This document shows, one piece after another, positions 24,092 through 35,226 of a stretch of 64,000 nucleotides of DNA. The notes under the pieces are model-generated. The model did not search any database and was not told the origin of the DNA. It saw only the letters and a list, made by a program, of their open reading frames with translations. Both the position numbers and the translations under genes were made by a program. This stretch comes from Agroathelia rolfsii. Its lineage: Eukaryota > Basidiomycota > Agaricomycetes > Amylocorticiales > Amylocorticiaceae. The DNA lies in the NCBI GenBank assembly GCA_018343915.1, contig JABRWF010000004.1, positions 4,216,001-4,280,000 of the forward strand, written 5' to 3'. Each line of letters starts with the position of its first letter. The stretch's first letter is position 1.

Positions 24092-25725
24092 CTAGAGGCG
24101 GGTGCCTCGACGCCGAAGGTAGTCTGGGGACAGACACAGCTGTGGCTGCCATGTTCCCCGAGAGACGTTGTGCAGAGAGAGAATGTGTAGGTCATCAATG
24201 CCAACCTTTCCAGGACCATCACCTATAGTCCACTTGAACGATAGGTCAATGATGTCTTTTTGGTTTTGCTGCTCTTTGGCTAGTTTCTAGGAGAGCAGGA
24301 ATCAATTGGTCGTAGTGGTACAGGATATAGTGATTAGACACTACTAAACATACCTCTAAGATTGTCTTTATCGCACGAGCAACACGAGCCAGTAGACGCT
24401 TTCTATTGAGAGGCCTTGTAATTTTCTCATAGGTCTTTAGACATATTTGGGATTTTTGTTCTCTCTTCGATTTGTATCCTGGTACCTAATGACTAGGCTA
24501 AGGTTCAGGCCACGCAAAACAAGAGCAAAACTTACTTGGAGTCGAATGTAAGCCGAAGGTGGTCCATGATTGAGGACTAAGTCATCAGCGAGATCTTTGA
24601 GCCTACCAGACAGCGCATCTTGAAGTGGAACACCGCATGGATAGGGTTCTAGGTTGAATTCAATCATTGGCTGCAAATTTGCATCCTTGACATATCTGTT
24701 GTGATCAGCTTTGGCGTGAGACTTGTAGCTATCCTGTGGCATGATGTGCAGATCAGGGAAGCGTGATTTCAATGTCAGGGCGAAATCCTGGAATTTTCGC
24801 TCTACGTCTTGAACAGTTTCCTGTCACACCATTCAGTATATACATGCACAAATGTCGAGTTGGATATATCCACCTCGGGCTGATGAAATGAGAATATCGT
24901 CTTTATGGATGAAGACGGGGCACTGGTAGTAGTAGGTGCTTCCTCACTCAGAGGACTTCCAGAAATGTGAGGAGCGGGGGGTAAAAAACCAATGTCGATA
25001 TGTAACTTTTGCATAGGCTCATGCAAGGAGTGCTCATCTTCCACTCCAAGGGTTGAGGGACTCTGGAAAGATGGGCCGGGACTAAAATCCAGATCTAGTA
25101 GATCTTCCGGTAAGAAAGCCTGATGGTCTTCTCCTGAGGCATCAGCAACTGAAAGATTTGACGCCCATAGATGCTGAGTCATGGTAGGGTGGAAACATCC
25201 ATCCTCCTCAACCGGCTTCCACGGAGAGCTTTGTAGCGAAGCTGGCGAGAACACTTGGGACAAATCTTGTTGAAGCTGCAAACTCCCAAGGGGGGCTAGT
25301 GCGGGCTGCTCAAAATTTTGTTAGCAAACCATCAATAACAATGAGAAGAGCCGTCATGCCTGGTAGTACTGGGAGCTGCCTTGGGCGAGGTGGGAACCTT
25401 GCAACTCTGAGTTGAGCAATGAGCCTGCCCTTATATTTTCACCTATGCCATCATAGTCGTCACAGAGCTGACTAGGAGCGCTTGAGAGATGTGTATACAG
25501 ATAATAAGCTCGGTAAGGAAAGCACAACTGTTCAAAAGTAATACGCACAAGCAGGACCTGGTACATAAATCCGTCATCTGTACATGGTCGCCAATAATAG
25601 TCCCGATAGACTGCTGCGATTGTGCTCGGGGATCAGATGGTTTGTCACTGTTGTGCAGAGTCACTATCGCTGAGCAAATAAGTCATGGGCTATGCGTACA
25701 GAGACGCACCGTATATTTGTGTCAT
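24092..25725 (-). CDS. Unknown family, paralog 2 of 3
   Basis: Second copy of the family. Exons 25725-25710, 25669-25549, 25480-25360, 25305-24874, 24820-24536, 24485-24354 and 24286-24092 give about 433 residues. The disordered half again ends SGSPLSEEAPTTT. The conserved half has MPQDSYKSHAKADHNRYVKD, LQPMIEF, GPPSAYIRLQVPGYK, LKTYEKITRPLNRKRLL, WTIG and DLHILSLHNVSRGTWQPQL. The last exon is 195 nt, exactly as in paralog 1. The start is the second ATG (25725); the first, 16 nt upstream, runs into a stop. Intron 3 needs a GC donor (CAG/GCATGA), and the exon 2 acceptor could be 6 nt further in. The N-terminal exons are therefore less sure than the rest. Confidence 0.66.
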
Positions 25726-27534
25726 TGGATTGGAGAGTCATAGTAAAGGAGTAGGACTGGGAATGAAGAGACAGACAGTAGCAAGCCTGATGGATTCTAG
25801 TTGAGAGGGTAGAATGTTGACGATGGTCATGAGAGGCCAGAGAAGGCGGTGCCAGATAAATACCTTGGTACGGCTAGGAATGCTCGCATAGCTATATGTA
25901 TAGTCTTCAGCTCAGCAGGATATGTCGGCAACAGGTTCCCATCGTACCAGCTATGATAATCTTGACCGAGGTTAATCAGTCTTGCGATGTCCCAGTTAAT
26001 TGCCGTGAGTTAATGTTGATTAAGGTCCGAGGATCATATACGTTCATAGGCGCCACGACTACGACCAGGTAGATGTTGGGACATTAGCTAGTGGTTTGTT
26101 AAGGCACATGAGGTTATTATATTGTAGTATAGAGTAAATGCGTGAGATAGCAGCAACTGCCATCGATGCGGCGCTGCGTGTAATGAGGAACACTGTGCCG
26201 GCGTAGTGAACCGGACTACAATTGCAAGGAGGTACAGCTACCGATGCAGGGTAGCCAGCAGGTTCTCAGACTACTGGTACATGCACCATCTTGAGTGATA
26301 AACTTCAAAGCGTAGCTGTACCAAGCAACCCGAACCCCAATTCAGAGATGATGGGAAAAAAACTGCTAATGGTACCTACGGTCTGTTAGAATGGGCAATT
26401 CATGCCTCGATAGGAGTGACGGAGTCACGGTCACGCATAGCGTGACCATGGTTTACATATGTAGCTACGGATCTTTGTAATAGCTACTTCATTCGTTTGT
26501 GTTCATTCGTTTGTCCGCGTACCGCGTCCAAGTACAACGACCAGCGGAATAATATCTAGCTTTTAAATTAATACTGGCTGGCTCGTTTTTCTAACACGGT
26601 CTAGGTCTAGTATAGTCCAGCGATGAATAATGATCAATGATATGTGAATTGTATTACTTTTGCATTCCTACTGTCCTTGATTAAATGCATCTTGCTACTA
26701 CTTCTGCGGCCACCGTGACCGGCGAACCCATTATTTGCTATTGAGTACAAGTTCTTATACCTGGCACTCAATTGGGATCGGAATTACTAGTGGTTCGTTC
26801 AGCCGAGGCCAGCTAAAGCTGCATGGTATCAAACATCCGAGTCGGCACAAATCATTCAGAGACCCGACTCGGAGCCTGCACTATGCCAACCTGAGTGACT
26901 ATCAAGTCTCTCAGACCGAACAGTGTACCTAACAGCTGTTCAGACCTTTACATTCAGGTTTCAACGCACTTTTGGTGGTCATATATAGCCGGTAACCCAT
27001 CTATGGTGACGCCTTGAGCGTGAAAGCGCTATTTCTTCACTAATATTCAACAACCTGAGTCGGCCTAAATGCCCAAGCCGACATGCGGTCGATCTATCCT
27101 AGCGTATCTCTAATCGAAGACTAGCGTTACCGTAGTGAATCTCCGTCCCAACTTTTGGAGGCGTATTGGGGCTATGCCTTGGGGCCAGTGAGGAACATGA
27201 ATGCCGCCTATCACCCTGATAAACAAGCACCCTTCTTTTCGAGCTTTTGGATCGTGTACGTTGACCATCATGATGGGGCTATTGTATATCACTCTTGGTG
27301 TTTCATGTTTACAAGGTGGGCATACAAGTACATGAGTATGTCGTGCTGCCGCGGGCAGATTTACTGCCAACGCCAAATCAAACTCACTTCTCAGGTTGAC
27401 CACTCATGCATCATGCATCATGGGCTGGGCAAGAATCCTCGGTCTCCATCAGCCATCGAATGTGAAATGGTAAATAAAGCTAGTTCGGTTGCTATCATAA
27501 CCACAAGTGCACTCCTTCGTCGCTGACAGGTGAT

Positions 27535-27700
27535 CATGATCCGGCCAGGAATGGGGCTGTAATTGGGACATGCTCCACTATTTGTCGTCTGCTCCAAATG
27601 AACTCGGTAATTCCATACACCCAAAGTCCGACTATCAGAGCTAGTATTGATATAATCATAGAAGTTACCCCACGCACTAGGACATATACGCCATCATAAG
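27535..27700 (-). pseudogene. Possible remnant of a membrane-protein gene
   Basis: A minus-strand frame ending in TGA near 27537 reads DGVYVLVRGVTSMIIS, then a strongly hydrophobic helix (ILALIVGLWVYGI), then a charged tail ending PFLAGS. It looks like the last membrane helix and tail of a fungal membrane protein. A second short open stretch on the same strand (about 28005-27890) might be an upstream exon. I could not link them or find a start, so this may be a decayed gene or chance. Confidence 0.2.
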
Positions 27701-29179
27701 GATGGTTTCAAGCTCAATCCCAGGGTGGTTCGCATTCATTGGTTTAAATTTTTGTTATGAGTGAACCAGGTCGGTTGATATCAATATTGTACATGCTTCT
27801 TGTTCGGCCCGGAAAGCCACCAGCAGTTGAGATTTAGCTCGAAGAGCGTGTCTAAATTTATTGTAGGCTGTGATTGCCATCAAATACCTTGTGCAGGAGA
27901 AGTGCCGTCAATAGTGTTCGGTGCTGAGTCAAGCCCCAGACATGGATCAGTGATGCCCCATCAGAAAAACTTGGAGGAAGCTTCACGTTTGATTTTGGGA
28001 TGGCACTAGTGCGCGTTTTTATAATATCATGAAAGCGTTTATTTTTTTTTAATTTTTAATTTTTTTTTTAAAAAAAAAAACATGATGCAAAGATAGCAAG
28101 ACGGCTAGGTTGAACTGTTCCCGAGTCTGAGTCAGAATCGACAGCTAAGTCTCTGTCACTGTTTTAGTCAAGTAATGAGGTGATCTATTTTTCTTTATGT
28201 TTTTCTCACTCACCTTTCCACCACTCGATCGGTTCCTAGACGATCATATACCCCATTTTCTCTCTAGACAGATAAATACTCCTGGTATGACTCTGAAGAA
28301 GGTGGCACCGAGACCTGTGAATTTCATGGCCGGTCACGATGCAGAGAAGTATATACTTGGAACTACTTCAAACATGATATAATTTTTCACCATACGTAAA
28401 GACATCCCTAACTGTTCTCATGGTGTATCAAAACACCTTCTATTTTTTTTGAAAAAAAAAAAAAAGATATTCGTGGCCTCGGACAGTGCCCATCTGTCGG
28501 TCTGTATAGGCCAGTTGTAAACAATGCTCATCGGAAGAGGGGGGCCATTCTAAACTAAAGTTATAATTCGGAGAGCTAAACCCTGGTTCGTTTTGACTTG
28601 GCGAAGGCTGCTAAGATCCCAAGAAATACAGAAATTGACATCAATTCAACCGCTCACAGAATGAAATAAAGAAGAATGCAGGTAGGAATATAATTGCTAC
28701 ACAGATTGATTACGGTGGTAAGTATATAACTGTGTAATCTCAGCACGGACTATTACAAGGGGCACAGTGCGAACCCAAGGAAATTGAGATTCCAGGGTCA
28801 TCTAAAACCCTCGAATCAAAATCAATAATCAACACCCCGAAGAAGATACGAACCCATTGGCAAAGTACCGGTACTCGAAGCGAAAAGATGATCAATATCT
28901 CTGAACTAGAAAGCCCAAGGTCACACAAATGTCTTTTTGACCCCGACCTCGGAGATGGATATGATTCTGTGAGCTTGCCAGTCGCTAATATTCCTGAAGA
29001 ATGTTCTTCCCAAGAAACTATTTAACATCTTTCCAACCCGACACTGCGGAGCACACATATGTAGCTGAGGGCGCTTATTGGAAAGACAAATACAACGAAG
29101 ACACCCAGTTTGAAACTCCCAAGGGCCGCTGCAGGCGACGGATACAATAATACAATGGATCAAGGGGGAGATATTAGCA

Positions 29180-29224
29180 AAAAAAGAAAAAAGAAAAAAG
29201 AAGAAGAAGAAGAAGAAGAAGAAG
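29180..29224. repeat. (GAA)n microsatellite
   Basis: A purine-only tract of A-rich and GAA triplet repeats, about nine GAA units in its second half, in the spacer downstream of paralog 3. A similar tract lies at 31664-31695 upstream of that gene. Confidence 0.75.
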
Positions 29225-29729
29225 CTCGGTAAGGAAGAAGCCTCGAGTGAGTGTATGCGCATACGCGAGAACAGACATAATCGGCTTCCTTGTATGTATA
29301 TTGGGCAAATTTGGATTCCCCTGAAACAATCGTCTGCGTATTCTAAAGGATGGATATTTGAAAACCATGGTCTTATACTCGAGAACGCCAGTACTCAGGA
29401 CTGCGATTCTGAACTTTTGTGTATCTAGGGTCGTCTGTAGCAGAGCTCCCTAGCCCACTCTACAGACTTTGGCCCAGAGCCGAGTCTCTAGCAATAAGAT
29501 AAGCCTTCGAGCTTTGAGTCTTTTCATTCAAACAGAGAGTGGCAGATAACAAAGCCTTGGGTCTGTGTCTCAGAAAATACATATATTCTCTATCGGACAA
29601 TAATCCTAATATGTCATATTTCAATGGAGGGATGTGGTTTCGAAGCCCTATATGATGGAAATGCTCCACAAATACATTTTTCCTCCGGAATTCTAGATAC
29701 ACAAGAATGGCTTATGAGAACAATCATAT

Positions 29730-31384
29730 CTACAAGACTACATCGTTTTCTAGAAGCACATTCCCATGTGGCAAGGTGTATCGAGGGTCAAGATACACCT
29801 GCGGTTGCCAAGTTCCCTTAGATACATTGTGGAGAGAAACGATGTATAAGTTTTCGATGCTGATTTGGCCAGGTTTATTGCCGATAGTCCATTGGAACGG
29901 CAGATGGGCGATGCGTTGAAAGTCCTGTTGTTCCAGGGCAAGGTTCTGAAGATATATATTTTAAGTGATGAAGTGACGTTATGTCTAGGATTATACAAGA
30001 CACGCCAGCTTACTCGAAGGATCTTGTCAATGGCGTTAGTAACCAAACGAAGAAGTCGCGTGGTAGTAAGAAAACTGGTATGTTTTCCGCGAGTTCTGAT
30101 ACATATTTGGCATTTTTGCTTCTTCTTTGAGGTATACCCAGGAACCTATTTAGTAAAGCATAAGTATTACGTCATTCCAACTATAAATGAAGCCCAAGGT
30201 CAACCTGAAGTCGAATAGAAGCCGAAGGTGGGCCGTGATGAAGGACAAACTCGTTGGGGTTCGCAAGTAACCCCTCAATTCGAGCTTTGCTAGAAAGTAC
30301 ATCTCGAAGCGCAATCCCAATATTTTCCAGGTCCTTTGAGTAGAATACGATGGTAGGCTGCAGGTTGGCATCTTTGATGTATCTATTGTGGTCTGCTCTT
30401 GAGTTAGAACGATACGTGCTTTGGGGCATGAACCGAGCCCGGATATAAAAAGATATGTTCAGAGTGAAGGGAAAGTTTTCAAATTCCTTTTCGACATCTT
30501 CAAGCGTCTTCTATAACACTATTAAATAAACGGAGCGGCATACATGAAAAATGTGCCTACCTGGGAAAGAGATGTGGGCAATGATAGAGCGCTACCTTCG
30601 GTGGTAGAGGTATTTTCACTATGGAAGCCACCAACGACAGAAGAGAAAGGAATTGAAGCTGTGCATGTGGGATTAATGCATGACTTTTGTGAAGGGAAGT
30701 GAAAAGGATGTGCGGTATCGCCTGCTAGAGGTGCCGGGGAAGTTAGAGTGACAGTATCAGTATGAAATACATGACTGTGAGGAACCATGATTGGTCCGTA
30801 TTCTCCTAAATCTTTGGCGCTCGAGAAAGGCATTGCAGATCGTAGGGAAGCGTTCTTCAGCCTTATTCTATTATCTTCTCGAGGCTCACGATGAGAACCT
30901 GTTTGCGGAAACAATGAGATAGAACAGCCTTCTTCGAGTCTAAGCATTTCAAGCTGCTCATGCACCCAGGACTGGCGGGTGGGCTGTTGATCCATCTGCG
31001 ATTTTGGAAAAAACTAAGTCGGTGACTTATGAAAAAAAGCTGATGCATCATGAAAAATCATACCTTGTGTTCATCAGCAGCTGGTCTGTGAAACCCTGGC
31101 AGTGTGTCTATTCCTAAACTGGTCTCGCTATGGTTGTGATAGACCCGAGAATCGATATGATAACATAAAAATTAGCTGCTGGTGACGCCTGTATATGCCA
31201 CTCGGAAGATAACACTTACGCATATGTCTGAGGATATATCAAAATAGGCTGCGGCTGTGGCTGTGGCTGCCAGTGGGATCCGAATGCTTCACTCCTGTCT
31301 CAGAGCAATGATGAGTGCATGTGTTGCATACTGTGCGCATACAGACACGCACCGTTCGTTCCAGTTGGTCCACTCAGAAGCCAT
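29730..31384 (-). CDS. Unknown family, paralog 3 of 3
   Basis: Third copy. Exons 31384-31353, 31294-31220, 31127-31064, 30995-30561, 30510-30205, 30145-30014 and 29945-29730 give 419 residues. The N-terminal half carries a Gln-Pro run (HWQPQPQPQPQP) and Ser-rich sequence. The conserved half begins KTLEDVEKEFENF, with MPQSTYRSNSRADHNRYIKD, LQPTIVF, GPPSASIRLQVPGYT, an altered basic block (RTRGKHTSFLTTTRLL) and WTIG followed by LYIVSLHNVSKGTWQPQVY. It is the most divergent copy: the HAK motif reads NSR, and the TYEK..RPL block is lost, yet every frame is open, so it appears functional. A hydrophobic segment is absent. The function is unknown. Confidence 0.7.
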
Positions 31385-32851
31385 GCGATTCTAGAATACG
31401 TCAGAGTAGGGTTATACAAGAGACGATGTGTCCCAAAGTGCAGCTGCCTTTAAATATATCCCGACAGAATAGCAGGCCAATTATCCGGAGTTAAGCTACT
31501 ATGCATGACTGCCAAACGAACAACGAGACAGAAAGTGGCATCCAAGTCCCATGGTCTGTAACGATGTAAACTGAAGGGATCGGGAAGGGTATTAATCCCG
31601 AGATTCCATGATGACACGATTTATAGATCACTTCTGGAACTTCCAACATCTTCTTATCCCTGCGAAAAAAAGAAGAAGAAGAAGAAGAAGAAAAAGGCTG
31701 TTCGAAAGGTGGTTATGCATACCGTGACGAGCTGATTCAATATGAATATGAATTCAGACAGAGCTACTCTGTGGGGTGTTCTGGACCAGCATGAATTTCG
31801 GCAAAGAGTGGATCTATTCTGCACCAAGATGATCGTAATGGAAGCACCTTAATTGGTAGAGTTTATATTCTGACATAATAACCCCAGGATTCCGGATTGC
31901 TATCTGCTGGTTCCGCATCAACGTAGATAATTAATGCGAACAACAATTTTATTTTAGAGTAAATAATTCAGTATTTATACAAAATGAACAAGATATCCGT
32001 GGGGCATCCCAAACCCCAATGTGTGCGCGATGAGAGACAGAAAACAATAGGGAAGATAAATATAATCTACACTAAGTACATACGGCGCTGCTATGCCTTA
32101 TTCAGAATCCCCAACACATGATACTGGTGATACAAACACTACAGCGGTGTACTCTTCTATGGGGATCAAATGGGGATATACATGTACTCTCATGGGCTGT
32201 AAAATCATGACTAATCCTTACAAAGCTGCCGACAGGATATCTAGCCATTAGCTTTTTGAGCAACTGAGTGTACTCGTGAGGCCCTACAAAACAGAACCTA
32301 AGGAAGGCCGTGGTGGATGGGGTCCCAGTGCATCACCACCCTCCTGACACATGGTTATCGGAAATACAAAGCATGTATGGCTTTTATCTCGTCATATTAC
32401 AATCATATAGGTAGTGGGAACTCATAGTTTATTAGACTTGGTACCTACTGTGGCTTTGGTGACATGATTACATGTGCACCACTGAACATTTTTAAATGAA
32501 TCAAGGTTGATTTTTTTTAATAACGTTGAAGATAACATTGGCTGTAAGTATGCATGTCTAGATTCAACCCTAGAATGCAACCTGGATCCTGGGTTACAAT
32601 ATATTTCGCAGCGGTGGCTTTGGGTATTCTTTTGGCTGCTATCCAATAGTTGTACCAGCTGTGAATCGCATAGCCGCCTGTGGGTCAGATACAACAAGGA
32701 AGCTTCTAGCGATGACCTATTCGAATGATCTTTGTTCTAAGAAATACAAGGTTGACCAAATTCGAATATTTGAATACATGGACGAGAGTTGGTTCCGATA
32801 TGACTCAGAGTCAGATCAACGTCTTCTTTCTACACTTGCACTCCGATATCA
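31385..32851. other. Divergent promoter region, paralog 3 and ARG1
   Basis: About 1.5 kb between two outward-facing genes. It has an AAG microsatellite (31664-31695) and otherwise AT-rich sequence with no supported gene. The boundary between the accessory island and the conserved block falls here. Confidence 0.45.
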
Positions 32852-34601
32852 ATGTCGACCGCAAAATCTGGCGCTGGCCGTGTCCTCCTTGCCTACTCTG
32901 GAGGCCTTGGTATGCACATGAATCAAATCTATCACTCGATCGGTTCCCTGATCATGATTTATCCACCATCTTCTTTCCAGACACATCCTGCATCCTTGCA
33001 TGGCTCATCGAAGAGGGCTATGAGGTCTACGCTTTCATGGCCGATGTCGGTCAAGAGGAGGCATGTATTTAAAAACTTCTGAAACGTGTTGTAAACCCAT
33101 CCCTACCAGGACTTCGAAGCCGCTCGCAGAAAGGCCCTGGCCGTGGGAGCAAAGAAATTCTTTTTGGAGGTGCGCATATATTTGGCAAAGATAATGTAAA
33201 TTTTGTCATTCATGTAATACCTAGGACCTCAAACGCGAGTTTGTTACGGAACTCATCTACCCAGCTGTGCAAGCCAACTGCATCTACGAGGTATACTATA
33301 TTCTCATCCCTCAAGCTTTCCTCTAATGAGATATCAGAATGTATACCTCTTAGGCACTTCCTTGGCTCGCCCTGTCATTGCACGAGGCATGATCGAGGTC
33401 GCTGATAAGGAGGGATGCGAGTGCGTTGCCTGTACAGTCCTTGTATTCTCGCTGTGTCTCAGCGGCATCTAGCTTTGTTTCCCACGGGTGCACAGGCAAA
33501 GGCAATGATCAAGTCCGATTTGAACTTGCCTTCTATGGTCTCAAGCCGGATATCAAGGTCATCGCCCCTTGGCGTATTCCAGGTCAGTCCACTTCGCTAC
33601 ACCTATGACATTAACATTACGTCTCACGCTTCCGTGTCCTAGCCTTCTACAACCGCTTTGCCGGGCGCCAGGCCCTCCTTGCTTATGCCGCAGAAAAGCA
33701 GATTCCTGTGCAGCAGACGGCCGCCAAGCCCTGGTCCACCGATGAGAACTTGTTCCACATTTCCTACGAAGCTGGCATTCTCGAAGACCCCAACACTACG
33801 CCGCCCGCAGACATGTGGAAACTGACCACAGCCCCCGAGTCCGCACCAGAAACCCCGGAGTACATCACCATCGATTTCGAGCGCGGCCTGCCAACTAAGG
33901 TCGTCCTCGCCGACGGCGGGAAGACGATCACGGACGGCGTAGCCATCTTCGATGTACTCAATGCGCTTGGCCGAAAGCACGGCATCGGCCGCATCGACAT
34001 TGTGGAGAACCGTTTCATCGGCGTCAAGAGCCGTGGGTGCTACGAAAGCCCGGGTGCGACGATCCTCCGTGCAGCGCACATTGATCTCGAGGGCCTCACG
34101 CTCGACCGCAACGTGCGCGCGCTCCGCGACCAGTTCGTGACGATTGCGCTCAGCAGGATTCTGTACAATGGCCACTTCTTCACGCCCGAGCGTGAATTCG
34201 TCACGGCCGCGATCCCCGCAAGCCAAAGGACGGTGAATGGACAAGTAAGGCTGAAGTTGTATAAGGGCAACGTTGTCGTCGAAGGTCGCTCGTCCCAAGA
34301 AGTGAGCGAAGTCGATATTTTTCAAAAAAAAATCTGACGCTGATGAATTATCGACAGGGTCTGTACGACGAACGCCAGTCCTCAATGGACGAGCTCGGTG
34401 GCTTCGAACCCACCGACACCACCGGATTCATCCAGATCGAGTCCATCCGTATCAAAAAGTGCGTGTTTTTTTTTTCTTCCTTCCTCTTGCGACCTACTTT
34501 TTGCTTATCATTCATCGATGCCTTTTAGATGGGCACAAGCGAACATTTCCAAGGGCCAGGGCGGCGTCACTGCCAAAGAGGTCTACGGCTCCCGTGTTTA
34601 A
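32852..34601 (+). CDS. ARG1: Argininosuccinate synthase
   Basis: Joins citrulline and aspartate with ATP to make argininosuccinate in arginine synthesis; cytosolic. Nine exons (32852-32909, 32981-33060, 33110-33169, 33225-33290, 33338-33420, 33473-33582, 33643-34301, 34358-34458, 34529-34601) give 429 residues, slightly above the usual 410-420. Landmarks: the ATP-pyrophosphatase loop SGGLDTS (16-22), ADVGQEEDFEAAR, the [14 protein letters not shown] motif (about 120-133), [18 protein letters not shown] and [11 protein letters not shown]. Intron 2 (33061-33109) needs a GC donor (GAG/GCATGT), because only that joint gives the universally conserved GQEEDFEAAR. All other introns are GT-AG. Very secure. 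Confidence 0.97.
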
Positions 34602-35226
34602 AGCGCCCGCCCTTATAACCTTTTTTCTTCTTTCAATCTACGAACACCGCAAATTCCTTTAATCCACTTACTTTAATTGTCAAAAAAAAAACATGACAAA
34701 AGTCCTAGCATGGTTTCTGTCTTTCATGTGTTTAAAGAATGGAAAGGATCATACAAATGTCATCGATGATGTCTTTCAAAAAAAAACCCACCGGGTTCTA
34801 TTGATAGACAGGGGGTGGACATAGATACTTCAGTAAATGAAGATCGAATATGGCTGACATACACCATAGTATTATACATAGAACAGTTGACCTTGCTTAG
34901 GGGCAGCACAAAAAAATCAGTTAGGAGTGCCCCTAACTTACGTCCACTTCATCCTTATCCTAAAATAGAAATATCCCCCACTTATTAATCTAGCGCATTA
35001 GTCGAGTTGTTAAATGGATTATCCCCAAGTTCTTCGGTCTTTTAAATTAGAAAATAAGCGTGTTTTTTTATATGCGGTTGATGAATGCTATATGATCGTA
35101 CAAATGCAAAATGGCCACACTAATCAAATGATTTGAATTGCTAGCTACAAAGGTCCGAGAAAGTATTATCCGTAAATATTTGGGCTTGCAACACCTTAAA
35201 TTAGAAAAAAAAAAACTTCTTCCTTT
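34602..35226. other. Convergent 3' flank
   Basis: A 625-bp AT-rich spacer between the stop of ARG1 (plus) and the stop of the aspartic protease gene (minus). A/T homopolymers only; no gene seen. Confidence 0.5.

Larger units (their letters stand above)
25726..29729. other. Four-kilobase gene-poor spacer in the island
   Basis: No complete gene found. It contains a minus-strand hydrophobic ORF fragment at 27535-27700 (listed separately) and a 10-bp inverted repeat with an 18-nt loop at 26836-26873. AT homopolymer palindromes occur at 28039-28081 and 28442-28465, and a (GAA)n microsatellite at 29180-29224. A minus-strand open frame at 29702-29460 directly follows the paralog 3 stop and shows no signature. 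Confidence 0.45.

Noticed and set aside
27110..27526. Overlapping open frames of about 100-120 codons on both strands
   Set aside because: Neither strand shows a domain, a signal peptide or linkable exons; both are probably chance, at most part of a relic.
28921..29262. Minus-strand open frame with a poly-Phe run
   Set aside because: The Phe run is the translated (GAA)n microsatellite; the rest has no signature or start context.
33639..34385. Minus-strand open frame of 248 codons
   Set aside because: It is the antisense shadow of the large seventh exon of ARG1, whose plus-strand product is unmistakable.
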